The notes under the pieces were generated by a model. That model was not told the origin of the DNA and ran no database searches. It saw only the letters and a program-made list of their open reading frames with translations. From Arthrobacter sp. MYb227 (GTDB lineage: Bacteria; Actinomycetota; Actinomycetes; Actinomycetales; Micrococcaceae), in the NCBI RefSeq assembly GCF_002975435.1, contig NZ_PCPT01000018.1, positions 1-52,160 of the forward strand: DNA of 52,160 nucleotides, in the 5' to 3' direction. A program made the position numbers and the translations under genes. Positions 29,299 through 38,884 of the stretch are shown here, in pieces. Numbering within the stretch: the stretch's first letter is position 1; each line of letters opens with the position of its first letter.

Positions 29299-30399
29299 TT
29301 AGGCGAGGCCGAGCGCGCCGGCGACAGCGACGACGTCGAAGGCGACCTTGGTCGGTGCCACGTCGGTGCCATCTGCGGTCTTCAGTGCCCAGTCGGGGTC
29401 CTTCAGGCCGTGGCCGGTCACCGTGATCACGATGGTCTTGCCGCTTGGGACATCACCCGCCGCATGGTGCTTGATCAGGCCCGCGACGCCCGCGGCGGAG
29501 CCCGGCTCCACGAAGACGCCCTCGCGGGAAGAAAGCCAGCGGTGTGCGGCGAGGATTTCCTCATCGGTCACCGAGTCAATGATTCCGCCGGAGGCATCGC
29601 GCGCTTCCTCGGCCTTGGCCCAGGAGGCGGGGTTGCCGATGCGGATGGCTGTGGCAATGGTGTCGGGTTCGGTCACCGGGTGGCCCAGCACGATGGGGGC
29701 CGCGCCGGCTGCCTGGAAGCCCCACATGATCGGGGTCTTGGTGGACACCGGGGCCAGCACCGCACCGGCCTGGTTGGTGTACTGCGAAGCGTACTCCGTG
29801 TACCCCCTCCAGTAGGCGGTGATGTTGCCCGCGTTGCCCACCGGCAGCACGTGGTAATCCGGTGCATCGCCCAGGAAATCGACGACCTCGAAGGCACCGG
29901 TCTTCTGGCCCTCGATGCGTGCCGGGTTTACCGAGTTTACAAGGAATACCGGGTAGTTTTCGCTCAGCTTGCGGGCTACCTCGAGGCAGTTATCGAAGTT
30001 GCCATCGATCTGGATAATGTCGGCGCCGTGCGCGATCGCCTGGGACATTTTGCCCATGGAGATCTTGCCATCCGGAACCAGCACCGCGCACTTGAGCCCG
30101 GCCTGGGTCGCGTAGGCGGCCGCGGAGGCGGAGGTGTTGCCGGTGGAGGCACAGACAACTGCCTTGGCACCGGCGGCAACCGCGGCGGTCATCGCCATGG
30201 TCATCCCGCGGTCTTTGAAGGAGCCGGTGGGGTTCATGCCCTCGACCTTCAGGTACACGGTTGAACCGGTCAGTTCGCTCAGCGCCGGGGCGAACACCAA
30301 CGGGGTGCCACCCTCACCGAGGGTAATGACCTTGGTATTTTCGTCAACGGGCAGGCGATCGGCATATTCGCGGATGACTCCGCGCCACTGGTGGGCCAC
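29299..30399 (-). CDS. thrC: Threonine synthase
   Basis: A 366-aa PLP enzyme that converts O-phosphohomoserine to threonine. The PLP lysine is K62 in [14 protein letters not shown]; the [10 protein letters not shown]-type phosphate loop appears as [14 protein letters not shown]. The start is GTG at 30399, directly after the hom TAA, with GAAGGAAAC as ribosome binding site inside the end of hom, so the two are tightly coupled. Confidence 0.96.
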   Translation of the reverse strand: MAHQWRGVIREYADRLPVDENTKVITLGEGGTPLVFAPALSELTGSTVYLKVEGMNPTGSFKDRGMTMAMTAAVAAGAKAVVCASTGNTSASAAAYATQAGLKCAVLVPDGKISMGKMSQAIAHGADIIQIDGNFDNCLEVARKLSENYPVFLVNSVNPARIEGQKTGAFEVVDFLGDAPDYHVLPVGNAGNITAYWRGYTEYASQYTNQAGAVLAPVSTKTPIMWGFQAAGAAPIVLGHPVTEPDTIATAIRIGNPASWAKAEEARDASGGIIDSVTDEEILAAHRWLSSREGVFVEPGSAAGVAGLIKHHAAGDVPSGKTIVITVTGHGLKDPDWALKTADGTDVAPTKVAFDVVAVAGALGLA

Positions 30400-31686
30400 T
30401 TAGTTTCCTTCAACTCGCAGGACAGAGATTACTTCTTGGACGGCATCCATGTGGGCAACGGTTGCAACGGTTGCTGCAAGCGCGGATTCAATGGAGCGGT
30501 GGGTGACGATGCGCAAATCGGCGACACCCGGTGCGCCATCGGCGCTGGCGCCCTGGCGCATGGTCTCGATGGAGACACCATTTTTCGCGAAGATCGCGGT
30601 GATTGCCGCCAGCACGCCGGATTCGTCGGTGACCCGCATGCCGATGGCATAGCTGGTGGCGATACGCGCGAAATCGAGCACCTTGACCGCCTGCTGGTTG
30701 GCGATGGCCGGCAGTGGACCGCCGGAGACCACGCGGCGCGCCACGGCGACCGTGTCACCAAGTACCGCCGAGGCGGTCGGGGCTCCCCCGGCGCCGCGAC
30801 CGTAGAACATCAGTTCACCGGCGTTTTCGGCCTCGATAAATACAGCGTTAAACGCTCCGTGGACCGCGGCCAGTGGGTGCGTGCGCGGAAGCAGTGTGGG
30901 GTGCACGCGTACGCCGATGCCTTCGTCGGTGCGTTCGGCGATGGCCAACAGCTTGATGACCATGCCTGAGTCCTTGGCTGCGGCAACATCGTCCGCGCTG
31001 ATCTTGGAGATCCCCTCACAATGCACATCCGCGTAGGCGAAGTTGGTGTGGAAGGCCAACGAGGCAAGGATTGCTGCCTTGGCTGCGGCATCGTGACCCT
31101 CAACATCTGCCGTGGGGTCGGCTTCCGCATAGCCCAATGCTTGGGCTTCGGCCAATACCTCACCGAACTGGGCGCCGGTGGTGTCCATGGCGTCGAGGAT
31201 GAAGTTGGTGGTGCCATTGACGATGCCCATGACCTTGGTGATCGTATCCCCGGAGAGAGAATCAGAGATCGGACGCAGGATCGGGATGGCCCCGGCCACC
31301 GCGGCCTCGTAACGCAGCTGGGCGTTATTGGCGAAGGCCAGCGCGTTGAGTTCCGCGCCATCGGCGGCTAGCAGTGCCTTATTGCCGGTGATCACCGAGG
31401 CGCCACGGGTCAGTGCCCGGCGAATCAGCGCGCCTGCGGGCTCCAGGCCACCGAGTAATTCAATGACGATGTCGGCGCCATCAACCAGGGTTTGCGCGTC
31501 GGTGGTGAAAAGCTCTGCAGGAATCTCTACATCGCGCTTGGTGGCGGTGTTGCGTACCGCGATGCCGGCAAGTTCCAGACGAGCGCCGGCGCGGTCTTCG
31601 AGCACCGCCGCATCGTCGAGCAGAATGCGTGCCACTTGGGCTCCCACATTGCCGCAGCCAAGCAGGGCTACCTTCAGTGTTTTCAC
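30400..31686 (-). CDS. hom: Homoserine dehydrogenase
   Basis: A 428-aa NAD(P)H-dependent enzyme that reduces aspartate semialdehyde to homoserine, at the branch between lysine and methionine/threonine. Nucleotide-binding GCGNVG is at 10-15; the catalytic domain holds GIVNGTTNFILDAM. The C-terminal 85 residues form an ACT domain (VTDESGVLAAITAIFAKNGV), the usual site of threonine feedback. GTG start at 31686, 8 bases after lysA. Confidence 0.97.
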   Translation of the reverse strand: MKTLKVALLGCGNVGAQVARILLDDAAVLEDRAGARLELAGIAVRNTATKRDVEIPAELFTTDAQTLVDGADIVIELLGGLEPAGALIRRALTRGASVITGNKALLAADGAELNALAFANNAQLRYEAAVAGAIPILRPISDSLSGDTITKVMGIVNGTTNFILDAMDTTGAQFGEVLAEAQALGYAEADPTADVEGHDAAAKAAILASLAFHTNFAYADVHCEGISKISADDVAAAKDSGMVIKLLAIAERTDEGIGVRVHPTLLPRTHPLAAVHGAFNAVFIEAENAGELMFYGRGAGGAPTASAVLGDTVAVARRVVSGGPLPAIANQQAVKVLDFARIATSYAIGMRVTDESGVLAAITAIFAKNGVSIETMRQGASADGAPGVADLRIVTHRSIESALAATVATVAHMDAVQEVISVLRVEGN

Positions 31687-31694
31687 GTGTTTTT

Positions 31695-33116
31695 CTATGC
31701 TCCCAAATCGCGGGCCAACAGGTCGGCTTCGGTTTCCCTGCGGATGATGGCGCGTGCCGCGCCGTTACGTACAGCAACTACTGCCGGGCGACCCAGGTAA
31801 TTGTAGTTACTTGCCAGGGCCCAGCAATACGCGCCGGTGCCCGGAACGGCCAAAAGATCGCCGGCGGCAACATCCTCGGGCAGGTAAACGTCCCGTACGA
31901 CTATGTCACCGGATTCGCAGTGTTTGCCAACCACGCGGGAAATAATCGGGTCACTTGCCGTCACACGGGAGGCCAAAACGGCCGAGTAATCTGCATCGTA
32001 GAGCACCGGACGGGCGTTATCGCTCATCCCGCCATCGACCGAAACATAGCGACGTGGGGCAAGCTCACCAGCAGTCGATTCCACGTGAACGGTTTTACGC
32101 ACACCTGTCTCATAGAGCGTGAAGGTCGAGGAACCGGCAATCGCGCGGCCCGGTTCGATGGAGATCCGTGGGATCTTGATGCCAAGCTCGGTTGCCGTCT
32201 GCCAGACGGTAGCCGCCATGGCCGCCGCCAGGGTCACCGGGCTGGACGGGGTATCAACCTCGGTATAGGCAATGCCGTAGCCGCCACCCAAATCCAGCTC
32301 CGGAAGCTCGACGCCGTGGATCGTCTTGATGTGCGCCAGGAAGCCCATGAGCTTCTGCGCTGCCAGTTCAAAGCCCTCGGCCTCGAAGATCTGCGAACCA
32401 ATGTGGGCGTGCAGACCCAGCAGGTTCAGTTCCGGGTGTTCTAGAGCAAAGCTGACCGCCGTATCGGCCGGAGAATTTTCATCGCCCACCCCGATCATGG
32501 AGAGGCCAAACTTCTGGTCCTCGTGCGCGGTGGCGATTGCCTCATGGGTGCTTGCATGCACCCCGGGGGTCAGCCGCAGCATCACATTTGCCGTGCTGCC
32601 CAGCTGGCTGGCCAGGGCGCCCACGCGCTCGAGTTCATCAAGTGAGTCAACGACGATGCGTCCGACACCATTTTCGATGGCCGTGGTGATCTCGGAGACC
32701 GACTTGTTATTCCCGTGCAGGGAGAGATTTTCTGCCGGTACCCCGGCGACGCGGGCCACCGCCATTTCCCCGCCCGAGCAGGTGTCAAGGCGTAGCCCCT
32801 CGGCGGTGACCCAGCGGGCCACCTCGGTGCTCAAGAAGGCCTTGCCGGCGTAGTAGACATCTACCCCACCGCACAAATCCTTGAATGCTTCATCGAAGGC
32901 CTGCTTGAAGCCGCGGGCACGGGCACGGAAATCGTCCTCATCGAGCACAAAGAGCGGAGTACCAAACTCCTGGGCCAACGCCGAGACCGGGATTCCCTGG
33001 ACCGCAAGTTCGCCGCTTTCGGCACGGGCAACCCCTGCCGCCCACTGGTTTGGCACCAGCGCGTTGGCGTCGGCCGGGAAGGAAAGCCAGCTAGGAGCAA
33101 GTGGTGAAATAGCCAT
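31695..33116 (-). CDS. lysA: Diaminopimelate decarboxylase
   Basis: A 473-aa PLP enzyme that decarboxylates meso-diaminopimelate to L-lysine. The PLP lysine is K92 (VYYAGKAFLS); other family marks are LHAHIGSQIF, the glycine-rich GGGYGIAY, and the GKHCESGDIV active-site loop near the C-terminus. It starts 3 bases after the argS stop. Lysine here may also serve as the peptidoglycan diamino acid, which is usual in Micrococcaceae, but that is inference. Confidence 0.97.
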   Translation of the reverse strand: MAISPLAPSWLSFPADANALVPNQWAAGVARAESGELAVQGIPVSALAQEFGTPLFVLDEDDFRARARGFKQAFDEAFKDLCGGVDVYYAGKAFLSTEVARWVTAEGLRLDTCSGGEMAVARVAGVPAENLSLHGNNKSVSEITTAIENGVGRIVVDSLDELERVGALASQLGSTANVMLRLTPGVHASTHEAIATAHEDQKFGLSMIGVGDENSPADTAVSFALEHPELNLLGLHAHIGSQIFEAEGFELAAQKLMGFLAHIKTIHGVELPELDLGGGYGIAYTEVDTPSSPVTLAAAMAATVWQTATELGIKIPRISIEPGRAIAGSSTFTLYETGVRKTVHVESTAGELAPRRYVSVDGGMSDNARPVLYDADYSAVLASRVTASDPIISRVVGKHCESGDIVVRDVYLPEDVAAGDLLAVPGTGAYCWALASNYNYLGRPAVVAVRNGAARAIIRRETEADLLARDLGA

Positions 33117-33119
33117 AAT

Positions 33120-34760
33120 TTACATCTTCTCCGGTGCCGAGACGCCCAGCAGGTCAAGCCCGTTGGCCAAGACCTGAGTGGTTGCGTCGTTGAGCCACAG
33201 GCGGGTGCCGTGGATTGCTTCGATCGGCTCATCGCCGATCGGGGTGACGCGGCAGGCGGCATACCAGGAGTGGTAGGCGCCGGCCAGGGCCTCGATGTGG
33301 CGGGCCACGCGGTGCGGTTCGCGGAAGGTTGCGGCCTGAGCGACGACCGAGGGGAACTGGCCCAACGCGGCGAGCAGATCGTTTTCGGTCTCGTGGGTCA
33401 GCAGGCTCGCATCGAAGGAGGCGCGGGTGACGCCCTTTTCCAGCGCATTGCGGGATGCGGCGCAGGAGCGTGCGTGGGCGTACTGCACGTAGAACACCGG
33501 GTTGTCGTTGGTGTTCTTCTTCAGCTGCTCCGGGTCGATGGTCATCGGCGAATCCGCCGGGTAGCGGCCCAGCGAGTAACGCAGCGCATCGGCACCGAGC
33601 CAGTTGATCAGATCGCGCAGCTCGATGATATTGCCGGCGCGCTTGGACAGGCGGGCACCGTTGACCGAGATCAGCTGGCCGATCAGCACCTCGATGTTCT
33701 TGTCCTTGTCGTCCCCCGCGCAGGCCGCGATGGCCTTGAGGCGGTTGACGTAGCCGTGGTGATCCGCCCCCAGCAGGTAGATCTTCTCGCTGAAGCCGCG
33801 GTCCTTCTTGGACAGGTAGTAGGCGGCGTCGGCGGCAAAGTAGGTGGGCTCCCCGTTGGCACGGATCAGCACGCGGTCCTTGTCATCCCCGAAGTCGGTG
33901 GTGCGCAACCAGACGGCACCATCGGTGTCATCGATGTGGCCCTGCTCGCGCAGACGTGCCACGGCATCTTCAACGGCTCCCCCGGCATGCAAAGCCTGCT
34001 CGGAGAAGAACACGTCGAACTTCACACCGAAGTCATCAAGGGTGTCCTTGATGTCGGCCATCTGCGCAATGTAGGCGGCCTGGCGCACGATCGGCAGTGC
34101 GGCTTCCTGGGTCAGGTTGCGGATATCCGGGTGATTGCGAGCCACGGTATCGGCAAGATCCTGGACGTAGCCACCCGGGTAACCACCCTCGGGCACCGGC
34201 AGGCCGTGCAGGCGGTTGTAGACGGAGAGAGCAAAGATATTCATCTGATTGCCGGCGTCGTTAATGTAGTACTCACTGGTGACCGATGCGCCGCTGGCCT
34301 TCAGCACACGGGCGATCGAGTCGCCCAGCGCGGCCCAGCGGGTGTGACCGATGTGCAGCGGGCCGGTGGGGTTCGCCGAGACGAATTCCATGTTGATTAC
34401 GTGCCCAGCCAACGCATCGTTGGTGCCGAAGGATGCTCCGGCCTCCACGATGGTCTTGGCGAGCTCACCGGCGGCGCCGGCCTCTAGGGTGATGTTCAGG
34501 AAACCGGGTCCTGCGATCTCTACCTTTGCAACACCGGCGGCATCTGCCAAGCGGGTGGCAAGGATCTGGGCGAAGTCGCGCGGGTTCATTGACGCCTTCT
34601 TACCCAGCTGCAGGGCGATGTTTGTGGCCCAGTCGCCGTGCTCGCGACTCTTCGGTCGCTCCACACGCACACTATCGGGTACATCGACGGAAATCTGGCC
34701 TTCGGCGACTGCATCGCGGAGGCAAGCGGAAATGGCTGTGGAGAGTTCTTCAGGAGTCAC
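33120..34760 (-). CDS. argS: Arginyl-tRNA synthetase
   Basis: A 546-aa class I synthetase charging tRNA-Arg. The HIGH motif is at 136-139 (NPTGPLHIGHTRWA); the KMSKS region is degenerate (GARLSKRAGNI), as is common in ArgRS. The N-terminal Add1-type and C-terminal DALR anticodon-binding domains are present (ends ...LANGLDLLGVSAPEKM). The GTG at 34760 follows a TATCCT box by 6 bases, suggesting a leaderless mRNA that heads the argS-lysA-hom-thrC unit. Confidence 0.97.
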   Translation of the reverse strand: MTPEELSTAISACLRDAVAEGQISVDVPDSVRVERPKSREHGDWATNIALQLGKKASMNPRDFAQILATRLADAAGVAKVEIAGPGFLNITLEAGAAGELAKTIVEAGASFGTNDALAGHVINMEFVSANPTGPLHIGHTRWAALGDSIARVLKASGASVTSEYYINDAGNQMNIFALSVYNRLHGLPVPEGGYPGGYVQDLADTVARNHPDIRNLTQEAALPIVRQAAYIAQMADIKDTLDDFGVKFDVFFSEQALHAGGAVEDAVARLREQGHIDDTDGAVWLRTTDFGDDKDRVLIRANGEPTYFAADAAYYLSKKDRGFSEKIYLLGADHHGYVNRLKAIAACAGDDKDKNIEVLIGQLISVNGARLSKRAGNIIELRDLINWLGADALRYSLGRYPADSPMTIDPEQLKKNTNDNPVFYVQYAHARSCAASRNALEKGVTRASFDASLLTHETENDLLAALGQFPSVVAQAATFREPHRVARHIEALAGAYHSWYAACRVTPIGDEPIEAIHGTRLWLNDATTQVLANGLDLLGVSAPEKM

Positions 34761-34766
34761 CCCTCA

Positions 34767-34772
34767 AGGATA
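34767..34772 (-). promoter_or_regulatory. -10 box of argS (leaderless)
   Basis: TATCCT on the minus strand, 6 bases before the GTG start at 34760. Confidence 0.5.
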
Positions 34773-35050
34773 ACCGGGGGTGGGGCCCTCTTTTGTCGAT
34801 GTGACGTGGCGACGTCGCACACATCAAGCACAGTTAACTCTTTTGCGTGCACCGGGGAGCCGCTACGAGAAATTCTCATACCCACCAGGCAGCACCGCAC
34901 CATAGGGCTTTTGACTCCTCTCACCGACCAGCTGGAAGCTCACCATTGAAGCGTCGCAGGCATTGCGTGGGGCGTCCCCGGCGAGGTTGTGGCAGGACGG
35001 CTACGGTTCCGTTTGCCAGCCGTTATCCGTTCATGGGCTCAGGAGGAGTC

Positions 35051-35878
35051 ATGAGTGTAAGCATCGTAATCTACGTGCTAGTTATTCTGTTGGTGCTGGT
35101 TCTTAGCAGGCTCGCGCTTCACGTGGTTAAGCAATATGAAATGGGCGTTGTCTTCCGGCTGGGCAGGGTCATCGGGGTCAAAAAACCGGGCTTGGTCATG
35201 ATCATCCCGGTGATCGATCGCCTGCACAAAGTTTCGTTGCGGATCGTCACCCTGCCGATCCAATCGCAGGGCATTATTACTCGTGACAATGTCAGTGTGG
35301 ATATTTCGGCTGTCGCATACTTCCGGGTACTCGACGCGGTGAAATCGGTGGTTGTCATCGAAAACGTGTATGCGGCGATCGACCAGATTGCCCAAACAAC
35401 GCTGCGCAAGGTGGTGGGACAACACACGCTCGATGAGACGTTGGCGGAGACCGATGTGATCAATTCCGGCATCCGCGAAATTTTGGATGTGACGACACTT
35501 GAGTGGGGTGTTGAGGTCACGCTGGTTGAGCTCAAAGACATCCAATTACCCGAGAGCATGAAACGGGCGATGGCCCGCCAGGCGGAGGCCGAACGTGAGA
35601 AGCGGGCAAAGATCATTGCCGCCGAAGGTGAATCCTTGGCCGCCGCGGCCTTGGGCAGCGCCTCGGACACCGAGATGGCGCACCCGCTGGCCCTGCAACT
35701 AAGAAATTTGCAGACACTAATGGAAATCTCTGTCGATAAGAATTCGACAGTCATCTTCCCAGCACCGCTGATGAGCACCATTAGTGAGCTTGGCGCGTTT
35801 CTTGCCCATGAGGCCGAGGCAGCGCTACGTTCCGCGGCACCACCGACTAATGAAGCAGGTCATCATCTAGCTGCCTGA
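35051..35878 (+). CDS. Slipin / SPFH (band 7) family membrane protein
   Basis: A 275-aa protein of the stomatin/slipin type: one N-terminal membrane helix (IVIYVLVILLVLVLSRLAL), an SPFH domain (about 25-190: KQYEMGVVFRLGRVIGVKKPGL ... TLEWGVEVTLVELKDIQLPE), then an Ala/Glu coiled coil (MARQAEAEREKRAKIIAAEGE). Such proteins oligomerise on membranes and organise lipid domains or proteases. AGGAGGAG just before the ATG decides the start, although the frame is open 68 codons further. The usual NfeD partner is not adjacent. It is divergent from argS. Confidence 0.93.
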   Translation: MSVSIVIYVLVILLVLVLSRLALHVVKQYEMGVVFRLGRVIGVKKPGLVMIIPVIDRLHKVSLRIVTLPIQSQGIITRDNVSVDISAVAYFRVLDAVKSVVVIENVYAAIDQIAQTTLRKVVGQHTLDETLAETDVINSGIREILDVTTLEWGVEVTLVELKDIQLPESMKRAMARQAEAEREKRAKIIAAEGESLAAAALGSASDTEMAHPLALQLRNLQTLMEISVDKNSTVIFPAPLMSTISELGAFLAHEAEAALRSAAPPTNEAGHHLAA

Positions 35879-35969
35879 GCCGATAACACAAGGTGCAAGC
35901 TCTCCGATGTGGCACGGCATTCAAATACCAAAATGGGGGCGCCTGTTTAGCGGGTGGCGGAGCAAAGGA

Positions 35970-36015
35970 AAACTCCCCTGCTTCTTCGTGAAAACACTAG
36001 GATGCAGGGGAGTTT
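35970..36015 (-). terminator. Terminator of tRNA-Arg
   Basis: A perfect 12-bp inverted repeat (AAACTCCCCTGC at 35970-35981, complement at 36004-36015) starting 2 bases after the tRNA CCA end. On the minus strand it runs into TTTTCCTTT. It can also act on plus-strand transcripts from the slipin gene. Confidence 0.85.
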
Positions 36016-36017
36016 CT

Positions 36018-36093
36018 TGGTGCCCTCGGCGGGAATTGAACCCGCGGCCTTTCGCTTCGGAGGCGAACGCTCTATCCCCTGAGCTACGAGGGC
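36018..36093 (-). tRNA. tRNA-Arg (anticodon CCG)
   Basis: A full 76-base cloverleaf on the minus strand: acceptor GCCCTCG pairs with CGAGGGC; D arm GCTCAGGGGATAGAGC; anticodon stem TTCGC/GCGAA with loop CTCCGAA, anticodon CCG (reads CGG); T arm GCGGGTTCAATTCCCGC; discriminator A and an encoded CCA (complement of 36018-36020). A perfect intrinsic terminator follows directly. Confidence 0.97.
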
Positions 36094-36440
36094 GTACTGG
36101 TCGTAAAATCTAAATGCTTCGAATTTTCTACGTTTTCCAGCTGGGAACGTAGAAGAGCTTAGCAGGTGAGCCTCGTGGAATCACAAATTGCGCCAACTGC
36201 TGTGTCTCCTTGTGCTTTAAGTTAAGCAGCCCCCGTGGTGACGGCGAATCTCCACGGGGGCCTAACCTCTACAGTCCTCGAGAAAAGACGTATCGGCTGA
36301 TAGGAACAGTACAGGGGTTCACCGGTTTGTTCCGCATTTTCACCACGTGATCCTGCCTACAGCGTCAAGCACTTCGCTAAATTTGTCCATACTCCCGGTG
36401 CGGGGTGAGCCACAATCGGGACTGTTTTCGACACTACGTG
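36094..36440. other. Gene-free gap between tRNA-Arg and the response regulator
   Basis: This gap holds no credible gene. It contains an inverted repeat near the tRNA promoter (TTCTACGTT and AACGTAGAA, 36126-36154) and a perfect 10-bp GC-rich hairpin GCCCCCGTGG/CCACGGGGGC (36229-36238 and 36252-36261), which may end the response-regulator transcript or belong to an unannotated small RNA. Confidence 0.5.
36229..36261 (-). terminator. Candidate terminator downstream of the two-component genes
   Basis: A perfect 10-bp stem with a 13-base loop, about 180 bases past the response-regulator stop. The minus-strand tail TGCTTAACTT is only mildly T-rich. Confidence 0.4.
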
Positions 36441-37124
36441 CTAGCGAGAAATCTTGTTCTCATAGGAGTAGACGACGATCTGTACCCGGTCACGTAAATC
36501 TAGTTTGCGAAGGATCGCGCCAATGTGAGTCTTGACGGTGGATTCGCTCAGGAACAATTTGGTGCTGATCTCTTGATTGGTCAGCCCCAGTGAGACGGTT
36601 GCGAAAATTTCCTTTTCACGTTCGGTGAGCTGGCAGAAGGCCGCAGGAACCTCGGGTACCGGAACCGGTTCAGAGTCTAAGAGCGCTGCAAGGTTCTGTG
36701 GTGCGATGACCGAGCTACCCGAATGCACGGCACGGATTGATTCGCACACAAATTCCGGGGTGCTGTCCTTGAGAATAAAGCCGCTGGCTCCGTGACGGAC
36801 GGCCGAGGCCGCATGCTGATCCCAGTCAAAGGTGGTGAGCATGATGACCTTGGGCAGTGGCCGCGCTTTAAGCAAAGCCGCATCCGTTTGGGCGTAGAGT
36901 CTGCGGACCGCTTCCACTCCATCCATGGGACTCATCTGAACATCCATCAGCACAACATCGGGCGTGTGGGTGGCGATAAGTTCAAGGGCTTCGGTTCCAT
37001 CGGAGGCCTGAGCCACCACCCGCATGTCGGGTTGGGCGCCGACGATGATGGCCAGTCCGGAGCGGAAGAGCTGCTGATCATCGACGAGCAAGACCGAAAT
37101 TTTGTGCTGCGTTGAGGTGTTCAA
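36441..37124 (-). CDS. NarL/FixJ-family response regulator
   Basis: A 227-aa two-component response regulator. Receiver domain: acidic pair in LLVDDQQLF, phosphoacceptor Asp about 61 (VVLMDVQMSPMDG), switch Thr in MLTTFDW. C-terminal LuxR-type helix-turn-helix: LTEREKEIFATVSLGLTNQEISTKLFLSESTVKTHI. The TTG at 37124 is the best start just before the receiver domain (AGGGAG about 12 bases upstream); ATGs further up would lie within the kinase gene. It follows the kinase gene after about 67 bases. Targets unknown. Confidence 0.9.
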   Translation of the reverse strand: MNTSTQHKISVLLVDDQQLFRSGLAIIVGAQPDMRVVAQASDGTEALELIATHTPDVVLMDVQMSPMDGVEAVRRLYAQTDAALLKARPLPKVIMLTTFDWDQHAASAVRHGASGFILKDSTPEFVCESIRAVHSGSSVIAPQNLAALLDSEPVPVPEVPAAFCQLTEREKEIFATVSLGLTNQEISTKLFLSESTVKTHIGAILRKLDLRDRVQIVVYSYENKISR

Positions 37125-37191
37125 CGAGGTGTTCAGCTCCCTGAGGTTGGATGTGTTGGTGGTGAAAAGGGTGAGCAATCTTGCTCGATGC

Positions 37192-38619
37192 CTAGGTGTC
37201 CAAGAAGTCCGCAAGACGTCCATGTTCGGGTGCATCGTTAGGGTCTCGGGCCTCATCCCGGCCGTGGGCATCGTTGCGGAAGGTTTTATCAAGTGGAAGC
37301 GTGGCGGCGATGGTGTATTTACTGGGTGCCGGCGCGGCGCCTTCGTCGGTATCAATACTCAGCGTTCCAGCCACCGAGGCCAACCGTTCACGCATGCCAC
37401 TAATTCCGGTGCCCCTACGCACGCCTTGCGCATCGGGCCGGAAATAGTTTGTCACGCTCAGGGTATAACTAGTAGTTCCCCAGTAGTGCCGTACATCAAT
37501 AGGGGTGGCCGCAGTTCCATGATGCAGCGCGTTGGCGAGCATTTCTTGAATGATCCGCCGAATGACCGGCAGCAGGGCCGCGGGTAGCCCTTGGGGCTCC
37601 CCCAGAGTTTCCTCGGTGACCCGATATCCGGTGGCGCGCACATTGTGCAAGATCGCCGAAATATCCGAAGTTCTTGGCGGTAACAGGCCAAGTTGAGCCG
37701 TTTGCAACGCCTCGCCGGTGGAATTTGGCGCGAATTGCTGCGTTGCGGGATATACCGGCTGTTTGGCCCCGAAGGTTGTTGTCTCGGCGGTCTGCGATAG
37801 CACGTGGCGGACCTCACCCAGGGAGCGACGAGCGGCATCGGCAATGGTCTGCGTGGTTTGGCGGATGCGGGCCACGTCGTCATCGGGAATATAGGCAATC
37901 GAGTCGGCTTGAGCGATGATCACTGCCAGCGAATGGCCCACAACGTCGTGGACATCGCGCGCTAACGCGGCATTTTCCGCACGCAACCGGGCCAAGTCTA
38001 GGGCACCAACGGCTTCCTCACGGGCCTGGGCAGTTGATTGAAGGGCCGATTGTTTTCCGGCAAAGAGCCGGAGCATCAACCCAAAGAGCCATGGCAGTGC
38101 CAAGACGCCGCCGGCAACCACAAACACCGCAATCAGATGATTAGTGGGCCAGGGATTCTGCGCATCGGCCGCGGTGGTGGCCCGCACGATGGGCCCGAGT
38201 AACCAGGAATCGATCCGGCTCATATACAAGGTACCCAGCGCCGCACCGAGTGGAATTGAGGCCCCGGAAACCAAGACCCAGCGCCGCGAACCAAAGCGTG
38301 CCGCCATCCCCACCACGTAGAGTGCGGCGAGTTGGCAGAGCAGAATGTCGAAGCGCTCATTGAGCTGGATCAAGGTGGAAAGCCAGATCAGCGCCAATGC
38401 CAGCCCTGGCAATGATCGGGCAATGGCGACAGCGATAATCCCTAGCAGCAAAAATGGTACAGCTGCGGCAGAATCGCGAAATACGTTATACCCACTTGGC
38501 CAGCCATAAAGGGTTTCCTGCCCCACCACGGCGATGGCGATAAAAAAGATGGTGATCAGTGCGTCGGTCTGCCAGCGTAGGCGTACCCGTGGCGCGTTTG
38601 CCGCTAGTGGTTTCTTCAT
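37192..38619 (-). CDS. DesK/NarX-type sensor histidine kinase
   Basis: A 475-aa membrane sensor kinase. Five to six membrane helices cover about 18-185, with no large outer loop, so it probably senses a signal within the membrane. The HisKA_3 phosphoacceptor is H224 in ALARDVHDVVGHSLAVI; the ATPase domain shows an N-box-like MLANALHHG and the G-box GTGISGMRERLASV. The ATG at 38619 gives a normal N-terminus, with AGGCGG upstream; longer frames reach 38862 but are Arg/Pro-rich non-protein sequence. Partner of the downstream regulator; divergent from a VanY-like gene with a 265-bp shared control region. Confidence 0.92.
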   Translation of the reverse strand: MKKPLAANAPRVRLRWQTDALITIFFIAIAVVGQETLYGWPSGYNVFRDSAAAVPFLLLGIIAVAIARSLPGLALALIWLSTLIQLNERFDILLCQLAALYVVGMAARFGSRRWVLVSGASIPLGAALGTLYMSRIDSWLLGPIVRATTAADAQNPWPTNHLIAVFVVAGGVLALPWLFGLMLRLFAGKQSALQSTAQAREEAVGALDLARLRAENAALARDVHDVVGHSLAVIIAQADSIAYIPDDDVARIRQTTQTIADAARRSLGEVRHVLSQTAETTTFGAKQPVYPATQQFAPNSTGEALQTAQLGLLPPRTSDISAILHNVRATGYRVTEETLGEPQGLPAALLPVIRRIIQEMLANALHHGTAATPIDVRHYWGTTSYTLSVTNYFRPDAQGVRRGTGISGMRERLASVAGTLSIDTDEGAAPAPSKYTIAATLPLDKTFRNDAHGRDEARDPNDAPEHGRLADFLDT

Positions 38620-38872
38620 CGGTCGCCGCCTGAGGTGTACCCAGCGCTCATGCAGAGCAGCCAGGGTCGGGCATCCTGAGTTGTCTTCAAGAACCGCGCG
38701 GTGGATAAGGATTCGGTGGAACGGGCCGCCTGGGCACGCGCCGGTGCGGGCCTGAGGCATCGCGGGTCGGAGAACTGCATGCTTCCACGTTAGGCGCAGT
38801 GCACACCGAGTTGCATCGCACCATGGTCTTCGTCGTCTCATACTTAGGTACCATTTGCGCATTTTTCTTCGC

Positions 38873-38878
38873 TACCGT
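38873..38878 (+). promoter_or_regulatory. -10 box of the VanY-like gene (leaderless)
   Basis: TACCGT followed by 6 bases and the ATG at 38885. Confidence 0.4.
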
Positions 38879-38884
38879 GGCCTG

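Noticed and set aside
29236-30264. 342-codon plus-strand frame opposite thrC
   Set aside because: Antisense shadow of a clear threonine synthase gene; Gly/Asp/Val-rich product without recognisable fold.
33210-34487. 425-codon plus-strand frame opposite argS
   Set aside because: Argued by codon-position GC bias of the true argS gene; the product has no domain, while argS carries all class I synthetase motifs.
34773-35050. 68-codon N-terminal extension of the slipin protein
   Set aside because: Arg/His/Pro-rich non-protein sequence; a near-perfect AGGAGGAG precedes the ATG at 35051, directly before the membrane helix.
36018-36093. Mobile-element attachment site at tRNA-Arg
   Set aside because: No integrase gene and no direct repeat of the tRNA 3' end is visible in the window.
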